From Chrysemys picta bellii (Eukaryota > Chordata > Testudines > Emydidae), in assembly GCF_011386835.1 (NCBI RefSeq), contig NC_088791.1, positions 10,106,998 to 10,170,997 on the forward strand: a stretch of DNA of 64,000 nt, written 5' to 3'. Below, one piece after another: positions 33,896 to 44,605 of the stretch. The position numbers were made by a program, and so were the translations under genes. Under the pieces are notes generated by a model. That model ran no database searches. It was not told where the DNA came from and saw only the letters and a program-made list of their open reading frames with translations. The first letter of the stretch is position 1, and every line of letters begins with the position of its first letter.

Positions 33896-34570
33896 ACACA
33901 AGCACTGAATATGGAGTGGAGGGAAGTCACTTTAACTCTAGATCCCTACCCCCAAAACTGGGTCCTATCCTGCAAGTCCTTGAACACCTTCAGCACCCAA
34001 TTATTGTCATAAGAATGGTGGGGGCTCGGCACCTCTTATGACTTGGCCCTGCCTACCGACTTGTGAACCAGCAAAGCTTTCTCCCCGGCAGCTGGAATTA
34101 ATATTCTAGTTCCAGTCCCCCCTGTACTAACAGCATAAAAATTAGTTGTCTGTGCACACGAGAGGTGAGCGACCAGGTGCCCGAGAATGCACAGTGGAAT
34201 TATTGAGCAATTCTGCTTTAATTAACCACGTCAGGAAGATGGGATTGTGGTACTCGGCGGCGGCGGCAGCATCGCTCAGGTGACACGAACGAACGGCTGC
34301 TGCCCGGAGATGATGGAACTTACCCGAGGAATATGGAAAGCTATTTTAATGTTGGATTCCTTTGAGAAAGCTGGAACAATAGCCAATAACCATAAAATCA
34401 CTGGGGCAGAGCTGCAAACACATGAGGGGCATCCCTCAAGCACTTAGCCCTGGGAAAGGAGGCTTTTTATCAACGAGATGAGAACACAACAGTACCGGCA
34501 GCTGTAAAGCTGCCACCAGCGTGAGGGGGCCCATGTGGACGTCAGACCGAAATTTTCTGGTCACCATCTC
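33896..34570. other. Unassigned DNA with candidate conserved block
   Basis: About 34150-34410 includes ATTGAGCAATTCTGCTTTAA, a short CGG run (34257-34266) and CCAATAACCATAAAATCACT. It resembles no repeat of the window. No exon is supported. Confidence 0.3.
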
Positions 34571-34574
34571 CACT

Positions 34575-34815
34575 GCTATAGGGGGAACAGTCCTGGTAGT
34601 TAGGACTCCGCGGTTCTATTCCCTGATGAGCCACTCCTTTTCTGAGATAAGATGCCAAGGCCTTCGTGTATCTCAGTTTCCCTCATTTGTAAAATCAGAG
34701 AATATCAGCATATCTCACAGGGGCGTTGTGAGGCTTAAATACTATTTATTGTGTGTATATAACACCGTTCGTGCCAGTATTAATGGGCGTTTACACTGGG
34801 ATCTATAACACTGGA
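34575..34815 (+). mobile_element. MIR-type SINE
   Basis: GGTAGTTAGGACTCCGCGGT, CTCAGTTTCCCTCATTTGTA and CAGGGGCGTTGTGAGGCTTA follow the MIR order. Confidence 0.6.
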
Positions 34816-34945
34816 ATACAGCCACTTCTGGGGTGGAGGGTCATAGAAAGTGGGCAGGACATTGCCCACCAGTGGAAGGAGGACCAATTTTGACCAAGTG
34901 CACTGGGAGAAAGCTCTTTTACAAACAAACAATGCCATGGAGATT

Positions 34946-35008
34946 TAGGCCCCAATTCAGCAAAGCAGTTAAGTGTGTGCTTAAACGCATTGCCTGAATC
35001 ATGGCCCC
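34946..35008. mobile_element. Palindromic MITE fragment
   Basis: TAGGCCCCAATTCAGCAAAG and TTAAACGCATTGCCTGAATC...GGCCCC form a short version of the 10801 family. Confidence 0.5.
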
Positions 35009-35274
35009 AGCGTCAATCTCTGTACATATTTGTAGAGCTCCCTTCACCGTGGCACATTCACGCGGCACCTAGAGTTAGGAGGTCTCACCCGACAGTTCCC
35101 GTCACACTAAATTGCCGCTTCTCAGCTGATTTACTTGGAGAAAATGAAGCGCTGAGTCAATGTCGCTGAGACTGGACCTGTTTTTCCAAGGCATGTAGGT
35201 GTTTTGAACTTGAGATTTAGCCGACCTGCATGTACGTAAAGTGCTTTGAGCCCCTCAGATAGACGGTGCTGTCT

Positions 35275-35330
35275 AAGAGCCTGATCCGAAGCCCATTGTC
35301 AGCGGGATGCTTTCGATCAGGCCCTAGTAT
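35275..35330. mobile_element. Palindromic MITE, minimal form
   Basis: GAGCCTGATCCGAAGCCCAT and CTTTCGATCAGGCCCTA are inverted ends around a short centre. Confidence 0.55.
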
Positions 35331-38160
35331 GTACCATCTCTCATTTCATAGGCAGATGTCAAGTTTTGATTAGTGCTTCAGAGGCACATTTAATTCCCTT
35401 CACTTGGCATGCTCATCACCTGCTGGGCCTGGGCCTGAAGCAATGCAGCCATCAGTGCTGGGATGCATCCTGCAAGGACACGCCAGCTGGCCAAGCTCTA
35501 CATCTGCACAACGGTGTGCGTATGTGTGCGTGCACACGCTTGAGTTCTCGCTTTAGAAATGTGATGGGACATGTTCTGTGCCCCTCTGCTTGTTGAGAGC
35601 ACCCATCAGGCTCCGTCAGCTCTTCAGGAAGTGGAAGTCCTCCACACCAAAGGTCAGGGGTCTTGGGGCTGAATCCCACCTCCCCACTCTTGTTTGCTAT
35701 TGTTGCATCAGTGATCTTTACAGGGAAGCTGAACTAAGCCATGGGCACCTTTTCATTGCGCCAGGGCACTGAGTTATATCTCAGGCTGCTTATCCAGGGC
35801 TCCCGCCTGAGCTGGGACTTGAGATTTTCTTCCAGTCGGGAAAGCTCTTCTTATCCCTTTGTGAAGTCCCAACAGCCTCCCCACCCAATCGTTTTTACCA
35901 TGCACTGCCTTCTTCCTCAGGGCTCTTGGGTCAGATAACTTATCCCTAGAGCTGAGGTGGTCTGGATCCAGATTCCTCACCGGGGGCTGTTCCCAAAAGG
36001 GCCAGTAGGACGTCACCAGTGAATGACACGAATGTGCTTCCTCAGCCCTCTGCATCTTTATTGGCTTAGGAGGGAAAGACCACGTGTGATCCTCATACTG
36101 GAGTCTTCTCTCTGCTTTTTGTTACGCAGTTGTTGGTGTGCTAGGCCAGGCCTGTGTTGCTGGGTTTTCTCTTTTGCTTACCTGGTGGGTGGGTGCGTAA
36201 TTCACTTTCCAAAAGGAAGACTCTCTTGCTGTTATGGAACTGGGGCTCTGAGTGAGGCCCAAGTCTGGTTTCCAAAAACAAGGGGATGGGCCCAAACCTT
36301 AGAAGGGGAAATACCAGGCAGTGATGGTGCCAGGGGATAACGGGTTAAGTGTGGTTCCATAAAGCATTGGCTTCAGCCCAGCCTGGGCCCCTAGGCCAGG
36401 AAGCAGAATTGAAGATTCCTTGATCCCCAGAGCTGGCTGGCTTGGATGGCGAGGCTGTGTCAGGCTCTGGGTTTGAAGCTCTGTAGAGGGTCCCCCTCCT
36501 GGCAGGGTTGAAAGTTCAAGTTTTGGGGGGGGGGTCATAACTGAAGTCTGATTAGCTACCCTGGGTTTTGTTAAAGATCATGTGGTTAACGAAGGACATA
36601 GATAAGGCGTTAGGTGGCATCTCCTCTGGGATCCTCTTCCTTTTTCTCCTACAGTCCCAAAGATCCCGCACATGAGCAGCCCACCCCTCTGGTTGAAGGG
36701 GGTGGCCTCAGCTCCCTTCAGAGCTCCCTCGTGCTGCTGCTTGGCTGACTGGGGTCTGAGTGCACCACGTCTTCAATGAGCCAATCCCATTGCAGGCAGC
36801 CCAGAAAAGTTCCCGCCTGCTCCTTGCGTTGGGAGTGCGGGAGCATCACAGGCAGGGATTTATATTTTTTTGTGAGTCAGTCTGTGCCGGTTTTCAAACA
36901 GCGGTTGCCAGGGCTGAGATTCAGAGCATTGGCAGGGTGGCTATTGCTAATCCATGGGATACTGAGCTGCTGAAACCTGGCCAAGCGCATTAACTGCAGA
37001 GAGATTAGTCCCCAGTATCTCAGCCTTTAGCTCAGTGTCTCCAAATGAGGCACATTAATTCCTGACAGGTGAATGGCCAGTGGCTCTGCTGGAGCAAGAG
37101 GCGAGGAAGTACTCTGGAGTGACTGAAAGATGAAGTGGCTCTCTATGTGAAGGTGTAGTCACAGACTGAAGGGTGCAAACTGGACAGCGTGGCAGGACCC
37201 AGACCATGCATGACTCAGCAGGGTCACTGCTGGGATGGAGCCCAAGGGAGAACTGGTGGGAGCAAAGGGCAGGGAGAGGGCTGTTGGCCAAGGAAACTCC
37301 AGAGCTAAAGAAATGAGATAGACCCTGCAGAATGGCCAGATTCCAGTTCAGATCATGACATTCCTCCTGAAGTTTCCATTGTGTTCAGGATTCTTCACTT
37401 CATCCTGTAAACCGCTGGACATCATTGTGGGGGCAATTGCAGGGTTCCACCCCAGAAGCGTCTGCATTGCAGTTATAGTAGAGTGCTCCTGGTGTAATAT
37501 TGTAACCTATCCAAAGACTTCCTGGTTTTCACTGTGCTGCACACCATGGCTGCTGAGAACATTGCCATGATAACAGGGATAGGATTGCAAAAGCACACGT
37601 CTTTGCTATTTGAGGCAAAGGAGAATCTCCATTTACAGTTAGCAGTATGGAGCCTATGACACACAGTTAAGCCATTCTTCTTCCATCCATTAAAGGGCAG
37701 TGAGGCACATGCACTATACAGCAAGACAGTCTTAAAGTGCTTTGGAATTCTTCAGGTGGCAGGTGCTATATAATTTAATGACGGGCTTGAACCAAAACCC
37801 CAGAGCCAAACACTTTGAGAACATGAGATTCTGGACCCAACCTTCATGACTCACAGCAACTAGTGGTTACAGAAGACCAAGCACTCGTCTGTCCTGGCTC
37901 ATGCCCCATCAGTAACAATGGCCAGGACTGGAACATCAGAGGGTGCAGCGGGTCAGGCTAACGGTGCAGTGGCAGAGTTCGGTGTGGCCTAAAAGCGGAA
38001 GAGCAACGAGCTGCAGCAGATCAGTATTGGCAGAGCTGTGAGCAGCCTAACACTGGCTTAGCTCAGGGGAGCAGAGTCTGGCTGGAGGCCCATTGGTGGA
38101 GGTCTGTGGATGGTCTAGAACTGGAATAACAAAGGATGCAGCTGCTCCCAAAAGAAATTA
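35331..38160. other. Unassigned DNA
   Basis: No exon was recognised in this 2.8-kb stretch. A TTCAGGTGGCAGGTGCTATATA tail near 37751 resembles old MIR/L2 DNA. G-rich text at 36520-36534 is a homopolymer run. Frames on both strands are short and lack domains. Confidence 0.35.
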
Positions 38161-38165
38161 AGTGG

Positions 38166-38625
38166 ATCTAAGACGACATCTACGCTTTGCACTGGGGTGT
38201 GATTCCCAGCTCAAGGGGACACGCTCATGCTGGCTGTCATTCAGAGAGCTCACTCAAACTACTAAAAAGCAACAGAGGGTCCTGTGGCACCTTTAAGACT
38301 AACAGAAGTGACATTCTGTTAGTGACTTCTGTTAAAGGTGGCACAGGACCCTCTGTTGCTTTTTACAGATTCAGACTAACACGGCTACCCCTCTGATACT
38401 AAAACTACTAGTGTCTCCACGGTAGCACAGGCAGCGGTGAGCAGCAGCACAGGCTACTTATCCTGAGTACAAACCCGCTCGGATGCCATGACAAGGCACT
38501 GGGATGGCAAGTGTGGCTACACAATTATTTCTAGTGTGCTACCTAGATGAGAGCTAGTGCGAGTAAGTCTGCTTGTGTTGGGACTCGCACCCCGGCTCCA
38601 CGTGTAGACGTAGCCACACATCCTG
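38166..38625. mobile_element. GTCTACAC-type MITE, interrupted
   Basis: The left end (GACGACATCTACGCTTTGCA, GGGTGTGATTCCCAGCTCAA) and the right end (ACCCCGGCTCCACGTGTAGACG, with GATGAGAGCTAGTGCGAGTA inside) are inverted relatives. The fold-back PLE at 38265-38401 splits it. A partial relative lies at 39716. Confidence 0.6.
38265..38401. mobile_element. Fold-back Penelope-like insertion
   Basis: The flanking duplication is AAACTACTA (38256-38264, 38402-38410). The left arm AAAAGCAACAGAGGGTCCTG is mirrored on the right, with one mismatch over about 33 bp. The right copy retains the lineage A 3' terminus (AGACTAACACGGCTACCCCT); the left lacks it. The centre is scrambled, with repeats of ACTAACAGAAGTGAC. 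The polarity is the mirror image of the insertion at 23981. Confidence 0.85.
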
Positions 38626-38692
38626 CACAACGATCCAGGAGCACCACGTCTCCCATAGCTGGCCAGGCTAGAAACCCAAAATGAGACTAGGA

Positions 38693-39204
38693 CAGGGGTG
38701 GGCAAACTACGGCCTGGGGGCTGCATCCAGCCCTCCAGACGTTTTAATCCAGCCCTCAAGCTCCTGCCGGGGAACGGGGTCCGGGGCTTGCCACGCTCTG
38801 CGCGGCTCCTGGAAGCAGCGGCATGTTCCCCCTCCAGCTCCTACATGTAGGGGCAGCCAGGGGGCTCCGCGCGCTGCCCCGCCCCAAGCGCCGCCCCCGC
38901 AGCTCGCATTGGCCGGGAACAACAGCTTGAGGTAAGCGCTGCCCAGAGCCTGCACCTCTGACTCCCTCCCGTGCCCCAACCCCCTGCCCCAGCCCTGATT
39001 CCACTCCCATCCTGTGAACCCCTAGTTCCCAACCCAGAGCATCCTCCTGCACCCCCAACCCCTCATCCCCAGCCCAACTCCAGAGCCTGCACCCCCAGCC
39101 GGAGCTCTCACCCCCTCCCGCACCACCACCCCCAATTTCATGAGCATTCATACAACTTACCCATCCAGATGTGGCCCTCGGACCAAAAAGTTTACCCGCC
39201 CCTG
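38693..39204. mobile_element. Non-autonomous hAT element
   Basis: This 512-bp element has an exact 8-bp duplication GACTAGGA (38685-38692, 39205-39212). Its inverted ends are CAGGGGTGGGCAAACT and AGTTTACCCGCCCCTG. The interior is GC-rich and non-coding. The 162-codon minus frame at 38756-39244 is compositional. Confidence 0.9.
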
Positions 39205-39212
39205 GACTAGGA

Positions 39213-39715
39213 GGAATAGTGCCGCAGCTCTGGGGGAGGTCCATTAGCAGAACTCTTCATCAGAAATCCGAGCAGCATCTTTCATGCCGCACATGGCTCT
39301 AACCCGGTGCTCTCTGTGTGTAGGACACTAACATCCACCTACAGCTTGAAAACTGAAATCTGTCCTTTTAGCGTGAGTGTGAAAACGCCAGATTTCTTTA
39401 ACGCTGCTTTGATATTTACAGCACTTAGCACATTTCAGTGGTGCAAATAAACTTCGAGCCTGCTCTGTAAAAATAAAATCTCCGCTTTGCCTCTTATATA
39501 TAGATTCCCCCCCTCTCATGGTACGTGCACCGAACTAGTCATTAGTTTGGCGTTTTTGTTTTTTGTGCTGCAGGGGGAAAACATTCCATCATAAATATTT
39601 GATTGCGATCGTGTTATTACTTATTGTACCAGCCGCGCAGCACAGGGTGAGATTGTACCGGTAGTCGCCTTCAGCACTGGGCTCCTGGACAGCTCCTTGT
39701 CATTACTTGTCTCCT
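39213..39715. other. Unassigned DNA with candidate conserved block
   Basis: About 39350-39650 contains TTTGATATTTACAGCACTTA, CATCATAAATATTTGATTGC and GTGTTATTACTTATTG. No repeat is recognised there, and it may be regulatory. Confidence 0.3.
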
Positions 39716-39860
39716 AGGGCTATGTCTACACAACAGCTCGGAGGGTGCTTCCCAGCACTGGTAGACAGACATGCGCTAGCTCTGCTCAAACCAGTTTACT
39801 GAAAATAACAGTGTGGCTGTGGCAACTTGGGCTAGCCAGCCAGGTACATACCCAGGGGCC
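39716..39860. mobile_element. GTCTACAC-type MITE fragment
   Basis: AGGGCTATGTCTACACAACA, then AACAGTGTGGCTGTGGCAAC and GGGCTAGCCAGCC, match the left half of the element at 38166. The right end is lost or replaced. Confidence 0.5.
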
Positions 39861-40024
39861 AGGGGCGTGAATGTGTTCACTTTGGAGATTAGTAGTAAAT
39901 TCCTAGGTTTCAGTGCCTGTGTGGTTCCTGTTTGCTCTGTGTGTGTGTGTCTATGTACATTCACACACACAGAATAATCACACAATTATAGATAGCTGTC
40001 TATCGATAGTCTTGTTTATTGTAT

Positions 40025-40400
40025 ATATCATCATCATCATGTTCCCATGACGCCTCTGGCGTTTAGGGCAGTGACGAAGCTCCTCCACTCCTGTCTGTTT
40101 CTGGCAAGTCTTTCAATGGTTCCCCCGCTGTGCCCCGGGTTTATCAGCTCAGCTTCCACAGCTCTTCGCCATGTTGATTTCCGGCTGTCTCATTTTCACT
40201 TGCCTTCAGGTGTCCATCTTATTGCTACTCTGGTGATGGAATCAGTTTCCATCCGAAGCCCATGGCCGATCCATCTCCAACGCCTCCTGGCAATGAGGGT
40301 GCCCAGATCCTCTTGGCTGCACTGTGTCAATAGATCTTGGTTTGAGATTGTTCTGGGCCAAAGCTTTTTCTGAGCCACGCACACGCTATAGCGAACCATC
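40025..40400 (-). mobile_element. Non-CR1 LINE, extreme 3' end
   Basis: The minus-strand coding end reads RRRWRWIGHGLRMETDSITR and VAIRWTPEGK. After a stop it continues STWRRAVEAELINPGHSGG, NRQEWRSFVTALNARGVMGT and a stop codon. A short ATG-repeat tail (CATCATCATCAT at 40029 on the plus strand) follows, typical of microsatellite-tailed LINEs. It resembles the RWLGH region of the LINE at 14135 but is a different subfamily. It is dead and strongly 5' truncated. Confidence 0.75.
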
Positions 40401-40655
40401 TATCTATGATGTGTGGGTGTTTAAGTGTACATATATATGAAACTTTTGAACATGGCCAGCGTCAGAATCCCGTTTTGCTCTAAATTGACTGGCTGATGAG
40501 TTGATCTGAATTTTAAGCTATGCGTATGTAGACAGTTGTAGCTCAGTGTATAATTCTCAGTTTTATCTTCATTACATCCCCATCCAAGTGGGTTTTAACG
40601 GTTTAATTTTTAAAGAACTTACCATCCTGGAAGTGGAAGAAGGGAAATGACCTCC

Positions 40656-41800
40656 TGGGATGGGTTGCTCTACTCACTGCTGGATGGTGCCACCTTCTGG
40701 CAGTTCTGGGGATTATCTTGGTCAAGACTGACGCCCCTTTCAGTGGTTACACCCCCTCAGTTTCTTCTCTGCAGCCCCTCTCTTGCTCTCAGGAACCACA
40801 GCTGTCCTCTTCATGACTCGGTTCTTCAGCTAGGTCTCTATCATAGTTCCCCGGTGAGGAGTGGGGGGTGGGGGAAGCGTATTCAGATTTCTGCTCTCCA
40901 ACAGTCTCAGGCAGTCTTCTGCTTCACAGCCCCATGCTGCCACTCCCGCCGTGGCTGGCAGGGGAACCCGCGCCCACCCTCGCCTCCAGGTTCCACCTCA
41001 CGGACTCTCTACACAGCAGCCAAGGTCCATCCCCTGCACCTTGCTGCTCCCTGAGCCGCTTCCATACCTCCCCTCATGGTTTTCCCTACTCTCCTGGGTT
41101 TGCCTGTCTCTTCACTCCCCCCTCCCGGGAAGTAACTTTAGGCAACTTGTCTCTGCAGCCCCTCAAACCTTCTCCCAGAGAGTGACTGCAGACTTCTCCT
41201 TGCTGCGTCCATTTTCCTGTCTTTTATAGAAGCCCTTCCTGTCTATCGCAGGTGAGCTTCTCTTTAATTAACTGCCTCCAACCAGGGCCATCCCTAGCCA
41301 TTTTGGTGCCCTACGCAGGGTGTGTGTGTGTGGCCCCAGGCAGGAGCAGGCTTGGGGGGCAGGGGCAGGAGCTGGCAGAGCGGAACGGGTTGGGGCCGGG
41401 TCGCTCCACTTCCCGCCGCCCGGTGAGTGCAGGCCCAACCCCTGCTGCAGTCCTCAGGGGAAGGGGTGGAGTGGGGGCAGGGCTGGGGCGGAGCAGGGGC
41501 GGGAAGAGGCAAGGCTGGGGCGGATCAGGGGTGGGAAGGGGCAGGGCTGGGGCGGAGCAGGGGCAGGGGCTTTGGGGAAGAGGTGGGGCAGGGGCTGGAG
41601 CAGCACGCAGCTGCATAGGGCACCAGCAAATGTGGTGCCCCAAATTTCCTGGTGCCCTACGCAGCTGCGTACTTTGCGTATGGGTAGGGATGGCCCTGCC
41701 TCCAGCCTCGAGCGCCCCCTTTGCAGCATGATTAGCTGATTGGGCCACCTGGCCCAATTCAGCTCTTGCAGGGCCAGTGTGGGGAGCACACCCCATCACA
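40656..41800 (-). mobile_element. Solo LTR carrying a nested hAT
   Basis: The ends TGGGATGGGTTGC and GCACACCCCATCACA (plus strand) give TG...CA. The flanks are an exact 5-bp duplication CCTCC (40651-40655, 41801-41805). On the minus strand a TATA box (CTATAAAAGACAGG, 41220-41230) lies in the LTR, so transcription would run leftward. Without the hAT at 41283 the LTR is about 720 bp. No internal retroelement coding region is present, so it is solo. Confidence 0.8.
41283..41698. mobile_element. Non-autonomous hAT inside the LTR
   Basis: The inverted ends are CAGGGCCATCCCTAGCC and GGGTAGGGATGGCCCTG. The duplication is CCTCCAAC/CCTCCAGC (41275-41282, 41699-41706), 7 of 8 identical. The interior repeats GGGGCAGGGCTGGGGCGGAG-type units, which generate the long spurious frames on both strands here. 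Confidence 0.85.
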
Positions 41801-41805
41801 CCTCC

Positions 41806-42545
41806 GTATGTTGTGTCTGATTGGGAATAGGTGTCACTTTGAGGATAAAACTGATAAAATCCCCTCAAAGTAATAGACCATGCTTGATTTTGCAATTATT
41901 TTTATGCCAGCAGCATTTCGAGGCCCCAGCTGAGAGCAGGCCCCCATTGTGCTAGATGTGAGAGACTGGCCCTGCCCTGAAAAGGTTACAGTCTAAATAG
42001 ACAAGACGGGAAAAGGTTTGACGAAAGGAAGAACAAATGGGATTTTTATAAACTATCCACTGAAAATACCTCGACGTTACCATTTTTCATCACTGCAGAT
42101 TGTCTGTGGAGGGGGCTGGCGACGTGTAAACGTGGCCGTCACGCTCCAGGAGCTGGTCCCAGGGAAGGTGGGTTTGGGGGCATGGGATGGAGCTAATCGG
42201 AACTGCAGCCCAAGCAGAGCGGCTCTTGAAAGCAGGAGGATAGTTCTTACTCCCTGTGTAGCAGCACAACGCAGAGCCGTGATCTGGCCCGATACAATTT
42301 GGAGGAAACCTGCCGAAAAAAGCATTAAAATCGACCTCTTGGAATTGCTTTATCTGCTGCATGCCAGTACCTAACGAGAGACTGGACCAAGGCCTGAGTG
42401 CCATCTGTAGCGGGGCAGAGAAAGGGGAAGGAGGGGATCACATTGCTTGGAGCTGTATCCCATCGGGTCATTAGAACCATTGTTCGCTGGTGAAGTTTGG
42501 TTGTGTGTTAACGTCACGGATTGTGTTAAACAGTGTACATTGGAA
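41806..42545. other. Unassigned DNA with an exon-like segment
   Basis: At 42099-42167 a 69-bp open stretch (23 codons, starting IVCGGGWRRVNV and ending QELVPGK) is bounded by CACTGCAG and GGTGGGT. It matches no plexin region I know. It could be a chance splice-site pair or a cryptic exon. Confidence 0.25.
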
Positions 42546-42655
42546 GGCTCCGATCCTGCGAGCTCATATGAATGGGTGGCCGGCTGCTCTGCACAGAGCC
42601 CCATTCATGGCAGTGTGTTGAAGCAGTTGCAGGATTGGGACCAAGATTTCTATTA
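42546..42655. mobile_element. Palindromic MITE
   Basis: GGCTCCGATCCTGCGAGCTC and GTTGCAGGATTGGGACC are inverted, with GCACAGAGCCCCATTCATGG in the middle. Confidence 0.5.
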
Positions 42656-42669
42656 CTGTACAATGCTTG

Positions 42670-42775
42670 GCCTGATGCCGGGGACTTGCTCACATGAGTG
42701 CTCCCATTGACTTCACTGGGACTACTCACATAAGCAAGGATTACTCAGGTGTGTGGGAGCTGCTTTATCAGGGCC
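42670..42775. mobile_element. Palindromic MITE
   Basis: TGATGCCGGGGACTTGCTCA leads into CTCCCATTGACTTCACTGGG. ACTACTCACATAAGC and ATCAGGGCCTAGG follow, as in the 10801 family. It abuts the MIR-like SINE on the right. Confidence 0.5.
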
Positions 42776-42779
42776 TAGG

Positions 42780-43030
42780 GGGTTGGGCACTGGACTGGGA
42801 CGTGAGAAAGCTGGGGTCTATAGCTGGCTCTGCCATGGTGCTGTATGACGTGGGGAAAGTCACTTCATGGCTCTGTGCCTCAGTTTCCCCTTTAATGCTC
42901 TTTGCCGATTTAGATTGCAGTTCTTTGGGGGCAGGGGCTGTCTCTCACTCTGTGTCTGTGTAGCTCCCAGCACAATGGGGCCCTGATCTCAAATGGGAAC
43001 TCTGCATGCTATCCTAATACCAATATTATG
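42780..43030 (+). mobile_element. Long MIR-like SINE
   Basis: The head (GGCACTGGACTGGGACGTGA), the core (GGAAAGTCACTTCATGGCTC, GCCTCAGTTTCCCC) and the tail (GTTCTTTGGGGGCAGGGGCT, TAGCTCCCAGCACAATGGGG) are complete and in order. Confidence 0.8.
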
Positions 43031-43125
43031 AGGACTATAAATGTTTACTTTGCTAGTATGCTTGTTCCATTGTCTGTATTTAAAAAAAAACAGTCCCCAA
43101 GTTCATACACACGAATGTAAATGAT

Positions 43126-43252
43126 GCAGGCAGAGACAAGCTCTGTGTTCTTGACTCACAGATTTCAGTGGGAGTTTGCCTGAGTAAGGACTGAGTAAAT
43201 CCCGAGTGAGGAGCTCAGGATAGGGCACCTTGCAGGATCAGGCCCTAGGGAG
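43126..43252. mobile_element. Palindromic MITE
   Basis: TTCTTGACTCACAGATTTCA, GTGGGAGTTTGCCTGAGTAA and TTGCAGGATCAGGCCCTAGG match the right part of the GGGCCTGATCC family. The left end is worn. Confidence 0.5.
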
Positions 43253-43615
43253 ACAAGACTCCTCTTAGGAAAAACAAAAGCTGTTGCTCTCTATTATTTT
43301 CGCCAGTTGCTTAGGCACGTTCCATGCGATTCCTAGTTAGAAGTGGGTCTGGGTCCATATTTCCCTTAATGCGATGTGGCTGCTTTCTCTGACCTCTGCC
43401 AGACTGCCTATTATCTCAGCTCTGCTTCTCCTCGCTCCCGAACGCGGTATTAAAACACACAGCGGTGTCTCTTGACTCAACAAAATGTAACAACGGTGGC
43501 AACAGAAGAGGCTAATAATGCTAGATCAGTTGCTCGCCGCTTACGCAGAGGAAAGATGAAGTAGCAATGGAGTGAGTTGGAAAGCACAGTGCTAGTCGGC
43601 GAAGTGACTCTAGAA

Positions 43616-44317
43616 CAGGGGCGGGCAAACTTTTGGCCTGAGGGCCACATCGGGTTTCCAAAATTGTATGGAGGGCCGGTTAGGGGAGGCTGTGCCTCCC
43701 CAAACAGCCAGGTGTGGCCCGGCCCTCTGCCCCCTATCCGACCCACCCTGCTTCTAGCCCCTTGACGGCCCCCCCGGGACTCCTGCCCCATCCACACACC
43801 CCCCCCGCTCCCTGTCCCCTGACCGCCCCCGGGCCCCCCGCCCCTGACTACCCCACCCCATCCAACCCCTCCTCTCATTCCTGACTGCCCCCCAGGACCT
43901 CTGCCCCCATGTTCCCCGCTCTCTGACTGCCCTGACCCCTATACACACCCCCTCCCCCTGACCACCACCCCGAAATCCTCTTCCCTCTATCCAACCCCCC
44001 CTGTTCCCTGCCCCCTTACAGCGCTGCCTGGAGCACCGGTGGCTGGCGGCGCTACAACCGCGCCGCCCAGAACACCATGACAAGCAGCCATGCCACCCGG
44101 CTGGAGCCAGCCACGCTACCGCGCAGCACAGAGCACCGGGTCAGGCCACGGCTCTGCAGCTGCGCTGCCCCAGGAGCTCGCAGCCCGCCGGCGGCGCTGT
44201 GAGCTGAGGCTGCAGGGGAAGGGGAACAGCAGGGGAGGGGCCGGGGGCTAGCCTCCCAGGCCAGGAGCTCAGGGGCTGGGCACGAGGGGCCCGTGGGCCA
44301 TAGTTTGCCCACCTCTG
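43616..44317. mobile_element. Non-autonomous hAT element
   Basis: The exact 8-bp duplication is CTCTAGAA (43608-43615, 44318-44325). The ends are CAGGGGCGGGCAAACTTT and TAGTTTGCCCACCTCTG. It is C-rich on the plus strand (CCCCTGACCGCCCCCGGG-type runs) and has no transposase. The frames on the minus strand reflect composition only. Confidence 0.9.
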
Positions 44318-44424
44318 CTCTAGAAGATGCATCTTCTTATTCAGCCGCCCATTGGCAGCAGCTACCTGGGTGTTTTCAAGTCCCATTGGTTAACTTGAGC
44401 AAAGCAGTGGTGCATTCCCATTGA

Positions 44425-44605
44425 CAGGGCCCTGGGCTGGGACATGGCAGACCTGGGTGCCATTCCCAGCTCTGTTACTGATCTTGGCAAGCCCCTTCAC
44501 CTCTGTTTCCCTCCCACACATTGTCTGTTTTGAGGGGATCTACTCTCACTATGGGTATTGTAAAGCGCAGTTGGGGTCCGGATCTCAGTGACCGCTTCTA
44601 GGTAC
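44425..44605 (+). mobile_element. MIR-type SINE
   Basis: CAGGGCCCTGGGCTGGGACA, GGCAAGCCCCTTCACCTCTG and TATTGTAAAGCGCAGTTGGG are in MIR order with a short tail. Confidence 0.65.

Noticed and set aside
38756..39244. 162-codon minus-strand frame
   Set aside because: It coincides with the hAT 38693-39204 bounded by exact target duplications. The Gly-rich composition follows the GC-rich repeat.
41311..41895. 194-codon minus frame and the 159-codon plus frame overlapping it
   Set aside because: Both run through the GGGGC-type repeats of the hAT inside the solo LTR and show Pro/Ala or Gly/Arg low complexity only.
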